From the NCBI GenBank assembly GCA_015698045.1, contig BLAL01000208.1:1054001-1118000 (forward strand): DNA of 64,000 nt, in the 5' to 3' direction. Positions within the stretch are counted from its first letter, which is position 1. Each line of letters opens with the position of its first letter. The position numbers and the translations under genes are program-made. Shown one piece after another: positions 45,181 to 54,853 of the stretch. The notes below the pieces were generated by a model. The model did no database searches. It was not told the origin of the DNA and saw only the letters and a program-made list of their open reading frames with translations. The stretch is from Rhizophagus clarus. Lineage: Eukaryota; Glomeromycota; Glomeromycetes; Glomerales; Glomeraceae.

Positions 45181-46489
45181 CAGATGGTGCCCAAAATTAA
45201 CCGGCCACTTTTCAAATTCGAAAAACTTATATATGTTAAATATGATGAAAATAAAAATTTAAGTTTAACATATTTATTATGCCTTCCTTTATTAAAATTT
45301 ACAAAAATTTAATAATTTATTCTATTTCCATTTGCGGAAATAACTGCATCAACCCTCCGAGGCATACTTTTGATCAGTTTTCTATAATATTCAGGAGGAA
45401 TGTCATTCCACGCATCTGTAACATACTCCATAAGCACACTAATACTAGATGGTGGTGGCGAATGACGTCGAATCATCATCTTCATTTCGGCCCAGATATT
45501 TTCTATAGGATTGATATCTGATGACTGAGCTGGCCAGTCAAGCGTCACAATTCCGGCATTTTCACGTGCGGCCGTAGCAACTTTTGAACGGTGTGGTGCA
45601 GCATTATCCTCCTGAAAGATTCCATTACCTTGTGGAAAATGTGTGTGCAAGGTAGGCACAACAAAATCATTAATAATTTTAGCATGTGTTTGGCCAGTAA
45701 CTGAACCATTTAATGGAACAATTGGCCCAAGGCCGCTCCAGGAAAAACACCCCCAAAACATTTTGCTAGGACTGTGTTTCACAGTAACTGAAATACAATC
45801 AGGATTTAACTCCTCCCCAGGTTCACGCCATACCATTTCCTGCCGACCCTGTTGAAATTGAGTGAAAGTGCTTTCATCTGAAAATAGGACTCTTTTCCAT
45901 TTTCTTTCCGTCCAATTTTCATGTTCATAAGCCCACTCAAGCCGAGCCTGACAATGTGCTTCTGTCATTGCAGGTTTACGACGAGAAATACATGCTGTAA
46001 CTCCAACTTTCTTAAGGTTTCGACGTATAGTATTACGAGAAATAGGTTGCTTTGTTTGGGCTGTCCAAGTGGTCGCAATTTTTTTTGAACAAAGTCGACG
46101 ATTTTCATTGTTTTCTTTAATGAAGGACTTAAGTTTTTGTTGAGCTGGTGAGTCGAGAAGTGGTGGACGTCCAGTTTGTTTTTTTGGTGTTAAAGAGTGA
46201 GTTTCACGAAGGCGTTTAAGTATGTCATTAACTGTTGTTTTCCCACACCCCAGTTGTTTGGCAATTGTGCGACTTGAATGTCCACAATTGTGACCGTAAA
46301 CAATTGCACCACGAGTTTTTGGGGTAAGTGGTTTCATTTTTCCGGAAAGTTCCAGAAGAAATGTGGCGCAGAGGATTGTTCATTGCGATTATAAATACAA
46401 AATTATTGTTTGTTTACATCATAATAACACGTGATGATCGGCATAATTTTGGCAAAATAAAGTGGCCGGATAATTTTGGGCACCATCTG
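45181..46489 (-). mobile_element. intact Tc1/mariner element
   Basis: The 31-32-bp inverted ends are nearly identical: CAGATGGTGCCCAAAATTA(A/T)C, then CGGCCACTT. They are flanked by TA on both sides (45179-45180 and 46490-46491), the canonical Tc1 target duplication. The element is 1309 bp with a single uninterrupted transposase gene on the minus strand. Everything needed for cut-and-paste movement is visible, so it may be active or very recently active. Confidence 0.93.
45309..46337 (-). CDS. Tc1-type DD34E transposase
   Basis: 342 residues from ATG at 46337 (MKPLTPKTRGAIVYGHN), the usual Tc1 length. The N-terminal paired helix-turn-helix domains (SSRTIAKQLGCGKTTVNDIL; KQPISRNTIRRNLKK) are joined by a GRPP hook. 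The catalytic triad is D in LFSDEST, D in FQEDNAAPH and E in NPIENIW, with 34 residues between the second Asp and the Glu. WGCFSW and LDWPAQSSDINP are family signatures. No frameshift or stop. Confidence 0.95.
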   Translation of the reverse strand: MKPLTPKTRGAIVYGHNCGHSSRTIAKQLGCGKTTVNDILKRLRETHSLTPKKQTGRPPLLDSPAQQKLKSFIKENNENRRLCSKKIATTWTAQTKQPISRNTIRRNLKKVGVTACISRRKPAMTEAHCQARLEWAYEHENWTERKWKRVLFSDESTFTQFQQGRQEMVWREPGEELNPDCISVTVKHSPSKMFWGCFSWSGLGPIVPLNGSVTGQTHAKIINDFVVPTLHTHFPQGNGIFQEDNAAPHRSKVATAARENAGIVTLDWPAQSSDINPIENIWAEMKMMIRRHSPPPSSISVLMEYVTDAWNDIPPEYYRKLIKSMPRRVDAVISANGNRINY

Positions 46490-46491
46490 TA

Positions 46492-46982
46492 TTTTAACGA
46501 ATGTATATGAGAATAGGTCACGTGTAATGATGCAATGCCTGTGCGACATAAAAGCCTATAGCGAAATTAAGCCAGGATGATATCGACCATATCTTGGTCA
46601 AGTTTGCGAAATAATAATATTTACTGCGCCACGCACGTGACATTGTGAACTCGGTTCACATTCTATGAAATAAATTTGATATGTAAATAGACCCTTAAGA
46701 GATCTGCATATATATAATAATAAAGTTTGCCCATATCAGGCCTTTCTCTTTTTTTAATTCATGTATAATCATAAATGTGCTTATCGAATAAATAAAATCA
46801 TGAGGGATCCACAAACTAATTCTTTCTTCTCACTATAGTTCCTGGAACATTCCTGGAATATTCCTAGAACTATCAAGGAACTGGCAGGGAACTGGAGAGA
46901 TACTGAATTTTGGGCTAACAAATGGGAAAAAGCAAAGAATAGTATAAGTATTCGAAAAAAAATATACTTTCTGGGTGCCTGT
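46492..46982. other. spacer
   Basis: AT-rich, no gene. Two near-palindromic CCTGGAA(C/T)ATTCC motifs at about 46842-46870. Confidence 0.3.
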
Positions 46983-47257
46983 CTAAGCCAGTAACAGACG
47001 AATAGGCACCATATTTTTTTCATAAAACTGATCACTAATCTGATTACTTGCAAGATTAACCTGATCACTTGTTGGACTAACCCGCTCACTTGTTAGACTA
47101 ATCTGATCACTTGTTGGATTAACCCGCTCACTTGCTAAACTAATCTGATCAGTTGCTTGACTAGCCTGTTTACTGCACATATTTTTTAATCTTAGATGAC
47201 GTTTAAGAATAGATGGATAACAAAACTCTTTGAAGCAATACTGACAAGTTCAATCAG
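46983..47257 (-). pseudogene. Cys/His finger plus 14-residue repeats
   Basis: Read right to left: TCQYCFKEFCYPSILKRHLR (a C-x2-C...H finger), then a 42-bp DNA repeat encoding about three copies of the 14-residue unit S/TDQISLASERVNPT, then a short hydrophobic end. It follows the retropepsin frame (47258-47896) in the -1 frame, joined across an A9 run, with a TGA just before TCQYC. It may be the C-terminus of the same protein. Confidence 0.4.
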
Positions 47258-47896
47258 CTAGTTTTTTTTTACAGGTTCTGGCTGTTTTCCCACAGTAAAA
47301 ACATTTCGCTGGGACTTGTGAACTGATAGGGGGATGGTAATAGTTTTTCCGTTAGATGTGGCCTTAAATTCTCCTTTTATTAAAGGCTTCCATCCAGCTC
47401 GATATTGCCATTGCGTTCTAAGAATTACTAAAGATTTAGCATTTCCATTCTGATCTTTTTCCGCAGGCACAACAGAAAATTCATCCGTTATAGTGACTGT
47501 ATTTTCACCAGAACCAATTGTTATGGGAACATTGTCCATAGTGCCAATGGATATGGATTGACTTGCGACTTCATTAAGCCTATGAATTTTTTTCCTATTA
47601 ATTTTAATACCTAAAAGCTCTTCAACTAATTCTGCAATATTATCTGAAAATATAGAAGAATCTGATCCCGTATCAATCATTGCACAAGGTATTTCCAAAC
47701 CTCCTATCTTACAATAAATGGTCGCAACATCATCGGCATCCTTTATTTGTAAAAAATTTATCTCTAAGAGCTTTGGCCAATATATTTGGCTATTTTTTTT
47801 TTCAGCTGAGCGACACTGAGCATATGCCTTGATAGCATGATTCAAAGTATGCCTGCCTTCTGAGTGGTTATTATCTGGCAATGTTTCTATTTCCAT
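47258..47896 (-). CDS. retropepsin-like aspartic protease
   Basis: 212 residues from ATG at 47896 (MEIETLPDNNHSEGR). The catalytic motif is AMIDTGSDSSIFS (about residue 73), followed by the ITIGSGENTVTIT flap-like region and a FVIL-type second half (LVILRTQWQYRAGW). This is a single-lobe clan AA protease of the retroelement type, which works as a dimer to process polyproteins. No reverse transcriptase is linked to it here. The frame ends at an A9 run followed by TAG. Confidence 0.7.
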   Translation of the reverse strand: MEIETLPDNNHSEGRHTLNHAIKAYAQCRSAEKKNSQIYWPKLLEINFLQIKDADDVATIYCKIGGLEIPCAMIDTGSDSSIFSDNIAELVEELLGIKINRKKIHRLNEVASQSISIGTMDNVPITIGSGENTVTITDEFSVVPAEKDQNGNAKSLVILRTQWQYRAGWKPLIKGEFKATSNGKTITIPLSVHKSQRNVFTVGKQPEPVKKN

Positions 47897-47904
47897 AATA
47901 TTAT

Positions 47905-48070
47905 TTGTCTTTCTTTTGGCTTGGTGCTGTCGTCAGTGCCGGGTTGCGCCCAGCGGAGGCTAAAGCCCCCTATACATCCTCCCTCTGTGGGGAAACCCTA
48001 TTAGATCCCCTTCCAGTTAGGTTCCAGCGTCTTTACGGCACGTCTCTAACAATACCATGGATAAATACCA
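47905..48070. other. GC-richer patch of unknown nature
   Basis: About 150 bases (GGGTTGCGCCCAGCGGAGGC ... GTTCCAGCGTC) with clearly higher GC than the surroundings. It does not fold as a tRNA by eye and codes for nothing recognisable. Confidence 0.3.
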
Positions 48071-48706
48071 TTTCCATACCATACCCCCATCTGTCCCAAA
48101 AAATACCCCATCTGTCCTACCATCTGTCCCATATATAACTACTCAAATTACTAATCTAACAAAGGAAAGAACAAGAAAACGAATAAGAAAGGAGAGTATA
48201 GGACAGATGGGACAGTAAGACAGATGATAAAAAAAAATAATCAGATCACCTTTCCCAGAAAAAACTTTTGAAATTCGGGTATAAAATGTGTCCCATCTGA
48301 CCCAATCTGTCCCATTTTTAGGAACGAGCTCAAACACACTTTAAAGTCCAAGTAGATATGCAAAAAAAAACCCTATCACCTAGTACGAACTCCTATATAT
48401 ACCCCCATACCAGTCATCATAGTCATCAGTACCCATCTATCTGTACCATTCATTGGTGATCATTCATTGGTGATCAATCATCTGTCATCATAGTCGTCAG
48501 TACCCATCTATCTGTACCAATCTATCTGTACCAATCATCAGTCCTCATACTAGATACCCATACCAGTCATCAATCTATTCGTACCTAAATGTATCAACCC
48601 CCAAGAGACAAATATACTGAAAAAATTTGTAATTAAACATAGTCGATATATAGGTATCAAAAAAAAATAAATTAAACAAAACTTCTACTAAAGTATCTAA
48701 CTAACA
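48071..48706. promoter_or_regulatory. repeat-rich upstream region of the helicase gene
   Basis: Direct repeats of CATCTGTCC(C/T) (48085-48130 and 48190-48310) and of (C)ATCTATCTGTACC (48435-48535, three to four copies), plus a doubled CATTCATTGGTGATCA. A TATATATA box-like run lies at about 48405. Iteron-like repeats next to a replication gene can mark origins or promoters; this role is inferred. Confidence 0.4.
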
Positions 48707-50981
48707 ATGAGTAACCAAGTAGTAATCTCGAAATTCAGTGAATCCAAAGAAACATACAGTATTGATATACTAAAACAGCTTATCAAAGAGGCAAACAGTT
48801 TAGATGATATTACAAAAGCAAAGCGATATATTTGCAGTTACTTTATTCTCTGTTCCAATCCACATGGTGTATTTATGTGGCGACCTGATATTAAGAATTT
48901 TGAGCATATTCCCAAGAAAAATATTAGTATGCTTATTCGTCCTATAACTAAAACCTTCTTTAAGCAATCTAATCCTGAACAGCTTCTAACGAAAACAGAA
49001 TTTAATATTGCTAAATGGTTTATATATGATAATTCTGCAACATGTGTAGCAACTTATGATCCTGCAAAGAAACGTATTTATAGGATTCAAGGTCAACTCT
49101 ATCTTAACATTTTCCCAGGTTTCTTGCATCAATTACGTCCTTTAACAGACTTTTCAGCCAATATTCATCAGGCAGTCAAAATCATATTTACTCATATTCG
49201 GGATGTCTGGTGTTCAGGAGATTGGCAAATGGTTTGCTGGTATAGCTACTGGTAGAAAAATGTATTCGATTCTTTATCTTAAATCAGGTCAAGGCTGGGG
49301 TAAAGGTATTATAACTGATTTTATCCAGCGTTATGTTTTAGGTACTCAGCTAGTCTATAAGACGAGCGATCCTGAAACAATTTTGGATAGTTTTAACAGG
49401 CAATTATTAGGTAAAGTACTCCTTTTACTTGAAGAAATGCCAACAGAAAAAAGCCAATGGAATTCATTATATCGCGCTCTTAAAGATAAAGTTACTAGCG
49501 ATACTATTGAAATTCATGAAAAATATAAAACACCTACCCAATATAAAAACTTTATGTCTACTATCGTTCTCACTAATGAAAATGCTCTTAGAGTTGAGAA
49601 TGATGATAGACGAACAGTTTTCCTAGACGTCTCACCTACTCGAAAAGAAGATTTGCAATATTTCAAACAGTTAGATGATGCAATGAAATATCCAGGAGTG
49701 GGTGAGGCCTTTTATGCTTACTTTAAAGCTATTGCCGATAAATATCCAGATTTTAATGGCAACCCACCTCCTATGACTGCATCTAAACAAGAGCATATAG
49801 TATCTACTCTTCCACCATTATTTCAATTTATAAAGGAGACGTATATAGTAAATGCTGATTATACGACTACATGCTTACCGGTTCATAGATTATATGCCAC
49901 CTATACAAGTTACTGTGTAAGTAAAAATATTACACCCTTATCTAAAGTTGTGGTTGCAAGAACATTATCTAATGAGTTAAATATAACAAGTGAACGAATT
50001 TATATAGATAAAAACTGTACTAGAGTTTACAATATATCTAGAGAGACTTTATACGAGAAATATCTTAGTAATAACTGGATTCATGAAACTGATGAGATTG
50101 ATATCGAGGAGATTGATATTCCTAAAAAATCTGTATCTGATCCTAAAGCTCTCGATCAGTTCTTAGCACAAATTGGAATAGATATACCAAATGAGCAAAA
50201 GAAAAGTTCACCTCCAGTTCCTTCAAAGTCAGAACAAGAGAAGACAGAAGACCAACCCGTTACTTCAGAATCTGTTGAAAACCTAATAGATAACTTCATA
50301 ACAGAACTAATTACTCTTATGCCACCTTCGGTTAAGTCAGAGGAAGAACCAAAAGTAGAGCAAGAACCAGAGATAGAGCCAGAACCATATGGAACACCTG
50401 GTCCTTCTACTGAACTGCCACTAAAGCAAGACCCAAAGTCAGTTCAGAAAGCTAATCCTGATCCTATGCCTAAAATGAATACCGCCAAATATTGGGAATG
50501 GATAGATAGACATAAATATGACCACATAAAGCCCTGGTACAAGAATTCTCGTGATGATATGATAAATGAACTATATTCTGTATCCCTAGAATGCTGGGCT
50601 AAATATATGGATGAAGAAGCTCAATATGACTGGGAATTACTTTTAGCTGAATTGGAGGAATTTGATAAAATTGCAAGAAGAGATAATCTGTATCTCGCCC
50701 AATTTGGTGACGCCATAGATAAGCTAAAAGAATGGATCAAATACAATGATGAGGTGGATAGGCAAATATCATGCTGTGAACTTGCCGACTATCTAAGAAG
50801 ATACAACGAGAATAAGGAAACTGTATTTGTAGAACCTCCTTCTGGCTATAAAGTTGCAAAATTACAACCACAGATAATAGAATGCCATAGCACAATAAAT
50901 GAACGTGAATGTATAGAGGCCAATAGTGACGAATCTGATTATGATGAGGATGGTGCATTTGATGAAATTGATCAATTATAA
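48707..50981 (+). pseudogene. DUF5906/SF3-like replicative helicase (primase-associated), one frameshift
   Basis: The first frame (48707-49255, MSNQVVISKFSESK) holds the N-terminal region ending HIRDVWCSGD. Coding passes to another frame near 49225-49235 (apparently a small indel). That frame continues with GKWFAGIATG, Walker A SGQGWGKGI, Walker B VLLLLEEMP and sensor IVLTNENALRV. A GKG rather than GKS Walker end is, as I recall, common in the DUF5906 family. A winged-helix-like part follows (PVHRLYATYTSYC ... VVARTLSNELN). A Pro/Glu-rich linker and an acidic tail (SDESDYDEDGAFDEI) end the protein. It would unwind DNA for the polymerase encoded 79 bases downstream. Confidence 0.75.
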
Positions 50982-51059
50982 GGGCTAATTATTTTATTTT
51001 TTTTTCAAATATAGTAACGAAAAATTAGCAATTAAATAAATACTATATATTTCAAAGAA

Positions 51060-52898
51060 ATGTTATCAAGACTAGTTCGTCATTTACCAAATAGGCCAGA
51101 TATCATAGAAGTTAAGTATAGTGGCCGTTCGTTCTCTAGAGAAGGGATAGCAAATCTCGATCAAAAACTTAAAGCCCGATATCCAGGCAAACAGTTTCAA
51201 ATCCTACTTCCTTATGAGAACTGGAAGCCTGGTCAATGGACTACAAATGGAGAAGACACAAACCTTTTCTCTCTACTTGATCACTATGATGCGAGTCAAT
51301 TGCCTGATAATATAGGTGATCCAGAGCGATTTGATAACTTTATCATTTATATGAGAGATTCACCGGCAGTATCAGGTGGATGTGGCGATACAAATGATTG
51401 TCTTTATCAGTGCTTAAAAATGGCTTATGGCTCTTATTCGAATATGCCTCAAAGTATTGAAAAGCCTGAGTCTTTAAAGAATATCTTGAAACTGGCACGA
51501 GATGATCCTATTCCAATTATCTGTATTGAAAAAATAGAACGATTAGCTCGAAGTATTGCTATCAATGTTGTAGGTGATCATACCTATATCTCTAAGAGTC
51601 CAGCACAAAGAAGAATAACCCTTACTCTCACTAATGGACACTATTCTCTCGTATCCAATCCATATAGAAAACATCTCAGCTTTGAATGTAAAAGGCCAAA
51701 AAAGTTTATAACTTATCAGGAGAATGAAGTAAATGATATAGTTCACATATATAATGGAAAGGCAATTAAGTCTATTACCGTCCAGCAATTTCAAAAACTT
51801 AAGTTTAGCAAAAACTACTCCTTCATTCTAGCTAAACGTCAAAAATCATTGGAAAAGGCATATATCAGAATTAATGCTGAATGAGATGCCTTTTTACAGG
51901 AGACGAAAAAGCTAGGCATCCCAATTGATATATCATTACTTGATTGGAACATAAAGAAAACGGCTTTATGGCTATTCGAAAAATTAAGTGTAGGCATTCC
52001 TGCCAATGAACCTCTTGACGCACTTAAAGCACAATGGATAAGTAAAGCAATGATGGGAGGGATTATCTGGGTACAAAATAACTGGAAAGGATATGGAAGA
52101 AGTTACGATAAAACAAGTCTTTATCCTAGTATTCAGCAATCAGCTTTAAACTTTCCTATCGGTAAAGGTAAGTTTCAGATTTTAAAAGACTTTACTAACC
52201 ATCGAGGATATAGCCATTTTGGAATATTTCGTGCAAGTATTGAAAAAAAGGATACCCCGCTATTTTGATATAATTATCATAATGTATATACTCATATTGA
52301 TCTTACACGTGCCAAAGCTCTTGGCCTCCAAGTTACATTAATTCAGGATGGAGTCTCTAATGCCCTTATTTATGAAAAAGAAACTCGAATTCGAGGTAGT
52401 GTAATCTTTGGAGAGTATGTAGATTTTCTCTTAAAAATTAAAAATCAAGGTGGTATCGCTAGCCAAGTAGCTAAAAGAATTCTAAATACACTATGGGGTA
52501 CACTTTGCCAAAGAAAGAAAACATACAAGACTCTTACAACATCAAGTAAGTCTTTTGATTTTCCAGATAGTGAGGTATTAGACTCGATTGTACCAATAGG
52601 AGAAGAGCAGTGGAGATTCCAATTTACAAATCCAGGTAATCCCTTTAAAGGTGAATACCCAAGAATTGCCCCATTTCTTCTAGCACATGGTCGAAAGTTT
52701 ATTTCTGAAATGGTACAACCCTATGTGGATAAAGTCAGACGTATTCATACTGATGGGCTCATTCTAGAAGAAGACGTTAACTCTTTTCCTCTTATAGCCT
52801 GTGCTAAAGATGCATTTAAGACTCTAAAAGCTCTAAAATTTGAAAAAGAGGGAGAATGTATTGTAAAAAATGCCAACCAAGTGGTATGGACCGTATAA
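51060..52898 (+). pseudogene. OTU-like domain fused to exonuclease-less B-family DNA polymerase, two TGA codons
   Basis: One frame of 613 codons, ATG 51060 to TAA 52896, interrupted only by TGA at 51882-51884 and 52266-52268. Residues about 100-215 hold GGCGDTNDCLYQCLK and LTNGHYSLV, an OTU-like Cys...His pair. The polymerase domain follows directly: motif A YDKTSLYPSIQ (about 52107), motif B AKRILNTLWGTL (about 52470) and motif C RRIHTDGLIL (about 52737). No 3'-5' exonuclease motifs are visible. If UGA is read through, the protein is about 612 residues. It lies 79 bases after the helicase and 37 before the next gene, as in a compact viral genome. Confidence 0.7.
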
Positions 52899-52934
52899 TT
52901 AAATATTTTTTTCCTTAGATGTAGAAGTATAAAG

Positions 52935-53327
52935 ATGGAACACGACGACTCATTCCCATTCACAAACAAGCATCCTAGTTTTATCGAGCCAGAAATGTAT
53001 CTGGCCGAAATTATAAAAGCTTTAAAAGGTGTCATATTGGCAGGTTTACAAGATGGATATGGTAAAGAAAGTTATCTTATAAAGAATCACGTAAACTATA
53101 TTAAGAAAATAGAATCTGCCAACAATCCAGAAGGCTATATTCGTTATACAGCTAAGAAATTGTTGCCAAATGAAGAATCATATTATGAGAAAATTGCAAA
53201 GATTCGAGCAAAGTATCCATTTAATCCAGATCTTGCTTTTAGAATTATAAAGGTCTATGATTTATATAAACATATTCCTAAAGAAACTAAAGAAGCACCA
53301 CCTAGACGTAAACTTACTGAAGATTAA
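52935..53327 (+). CDS. hypothetical protein of the virus-like block
   Basis: 130 residues, MEHDDSFPFTNKHPSFIEPE..., helical with KKLLPNEESYYEKIAKIRAKYPFNP. No family recognised. The tight spacing to the polymerase gene suggests the same transcription unit or at least the same element. Confidence 0.5.
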   Translation: MEHDDSFPFTNKHPSFIEPEMYLAEIIKALKGVILAGLQDGYGKESYLIKNHVNYIKKIESANNPEGYIRYTAKKLLPNEESYYEKIAKIRAKYPFNPDLAFRIIKVYDLYKHIPKETKEAPPRRKLTED

Positions 53328-53390
53328 GCTGAAGACGTTTTAGATGAACTTCTTGGTAATAAGCTATAAATTTATTATTAAAAATTTTAT

Positions 53391-53605
53391 GCAAAGGCTG
53401 ATAACGAAATAACTTTATCACTAGGTATTATTCATTTTTTGCATAAAAGGCTGATGACGAAGTAACTTTGTCACTAGGCATTATTCATTTTTTTGTGGAA
53501 AGGCTGATAACGAAGTAACTTTGTCACTAGGCATTATTAAAAATTTTGTGCAAAAGCTGATGACGAAGTAACTTTGTCATTAGAGATTTTTCATTTTTAG
53601 AAAAA
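53391..53605. repeat. four tandem units of about 60 bp with hairpins
   Basis: Each unit reads (A)AAGGCTGATGACGAAGTAACTTTGTCACTAGG then an AT tail. The TGACGAAGT-A-ACTTTGTCA part is near-palindromic. It lies between two genes of the virus-like block. Confidence 0.8.
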
Positions 53606-53650
53606 AATCGTAATTGAATATAGCCTATACTAAAGTAACAATAAAAAAAG

Positions 53651-54235
53651 ATGAGTGCTAATAGATATACTACTAATCCATTGACTGGCAGAACAATTCG
53701 TGTTGGTGGTTCGACTTTCAATCAGCTAGTTTTAGAAGCATATGATTATCTTGATAGTGGATTGGTTCGAAGAGCAACTGCACCTTCACTTCCTTCTGTA
53801 AGGGAAAGCTATCTCAATGTAAGTACTGGACGTATGGTTCAATTTGGAACTAGAACGTATTATTATTTAATTCAAAGGGCTGGGTATGAAATAATAGAAG
53901 ATTATTATCTCGTTCCTCCAAGATATGCAGAAATCGTGCAGTCTAATCCATCTTTATTATATATTCAAGATACTCAGGTAAGATTTGGATACCTTGAAAC
54001 TGCACGTAATATAACTGTTCATCATGCTGAATGGGATCGGCGTAATCCAAGACATAGGCAAGAGGTTAAAGAAGCACGTCAATTTACTAGACAAAGAGAA
54101 AGAGAAGCACAACGAGAGGAACAATCAAGAAGGCTTGCCAAACTTAACATTGCCTTTTGCAGGGAGTGTCAAATGCCTGTAAACCTTAACGAATTACCTG
54201 AGAGCAGTTTATGTGAAGACTGCAGTAAAGAATAA
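53651..54235 (+). CDS. 2-cysteine-adaptor repeat and zinc-ribbon protein
   Basis: 194 residues. TNPLTGRTIRVGGSTFNQLV at the N-terminus and LNVSTGRMVQFGTRTYYYLI later match the NPxTGRxIxxGGxTYxxL pattern of the 2-cysteine adaptor repeats known from nucleocytoplasmic large DNA viruses. A charged coiled coil (RQFTRQREREAQREEQSRR) follows. The C-terminus is a zinc ribbon (FCRECQMP ... LCEDCSKE). Such repeats are viral hallmarks of unknown biochemical role. Intact. Confidence 0.6.
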   Translation: MSANRYTTNPLTGRTIRVGGSTFNQLVLEAYDYLDSGLVRRATAPSLPSVRESYLNVSTGRMVQFGTRTYYYLIQRAGYEIIEDYYLVPPRYAEIVQSNPSLLYIQDTQVRFGYLETARNITVHHAEWDRRNPRHRQEVKEARQFTRQREREAQREEQSRRLAKLNIAFCRECQMPVNLNELPESSLCEDCSKE

Positions 54236-54292
54236 ATATAAAAAATAGGTAATTAAATAATTTCATTTTTTATGTAGATAATTCTGAAAAAA

Positions 54293-54853
54293 ATGGTTGA
54301 GCAAATTAGAAAATACTGCCCAGTTTGTGGACTTGTATTGGCCAAGCCAAGAAAAGGCCTATTTACTATCAAATTCAGACGAATTGTACAAAGATGTACC
54401 GATATAGACAGCTTACATGAAAATATATATAAGCTAATCAAAATATATAGATCGGTCTCTCCAGATGATGAACTTACTTTTATCTTTACTCGAGACTATG
54501 AGGAATAGTTAAATAGTATTGAACCAGATGTTGAATCGATCAAAATTTGGCTACTCAAACGAATTAATGAGCTAGATAGGGATGTAGGAGAAAAAGCTTT
54601 ATATCGATTTTTATTTGATTTATATGTAGTAGAAGGGATAAATGAACCCTTTGCCGTATTTTATGGTATGTATTGTATTGTAATAGATAATCCCTTAAGC
54701 AAAAACTTTATTTCTCGTGCATTGAAGGCCTTTGGCATAGTAACAAAAATGTCAAGAATGGTAATAGATGGTAAGGAAAAAAGTACTATAACTATAATTG
54801 TGACTAGAGAAGAGTTACTTGAGCTTTTTAAAAAGAATGGAATAGACTATTAA
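54293..54853 (+). pseudogene. zinc-binding protein of the virus-like block, one TAG
   Basis: One frame of 187 codons from MVEQIRKYCPVCGLV (CPVC and RC pair) to ELFKKNGIDY, interrupted once by TAG at 54506-54508. The C-terminal half (NPLSKNFISRALKAFG, KSTITIIVTREELLELF) looks like a compact alpha/beta domain I cannot name. Its 3' end overlaps the ATPase gene on the opposite strand by 26 bases. Confidence 0.5.

Noticed and set aside
47905..48138. 77-codon plus-strand frame in the GC-richer patch
   Set aside because: No domain, and it overlaps a repetitive, unstructured region; composition alone does not support a gene.
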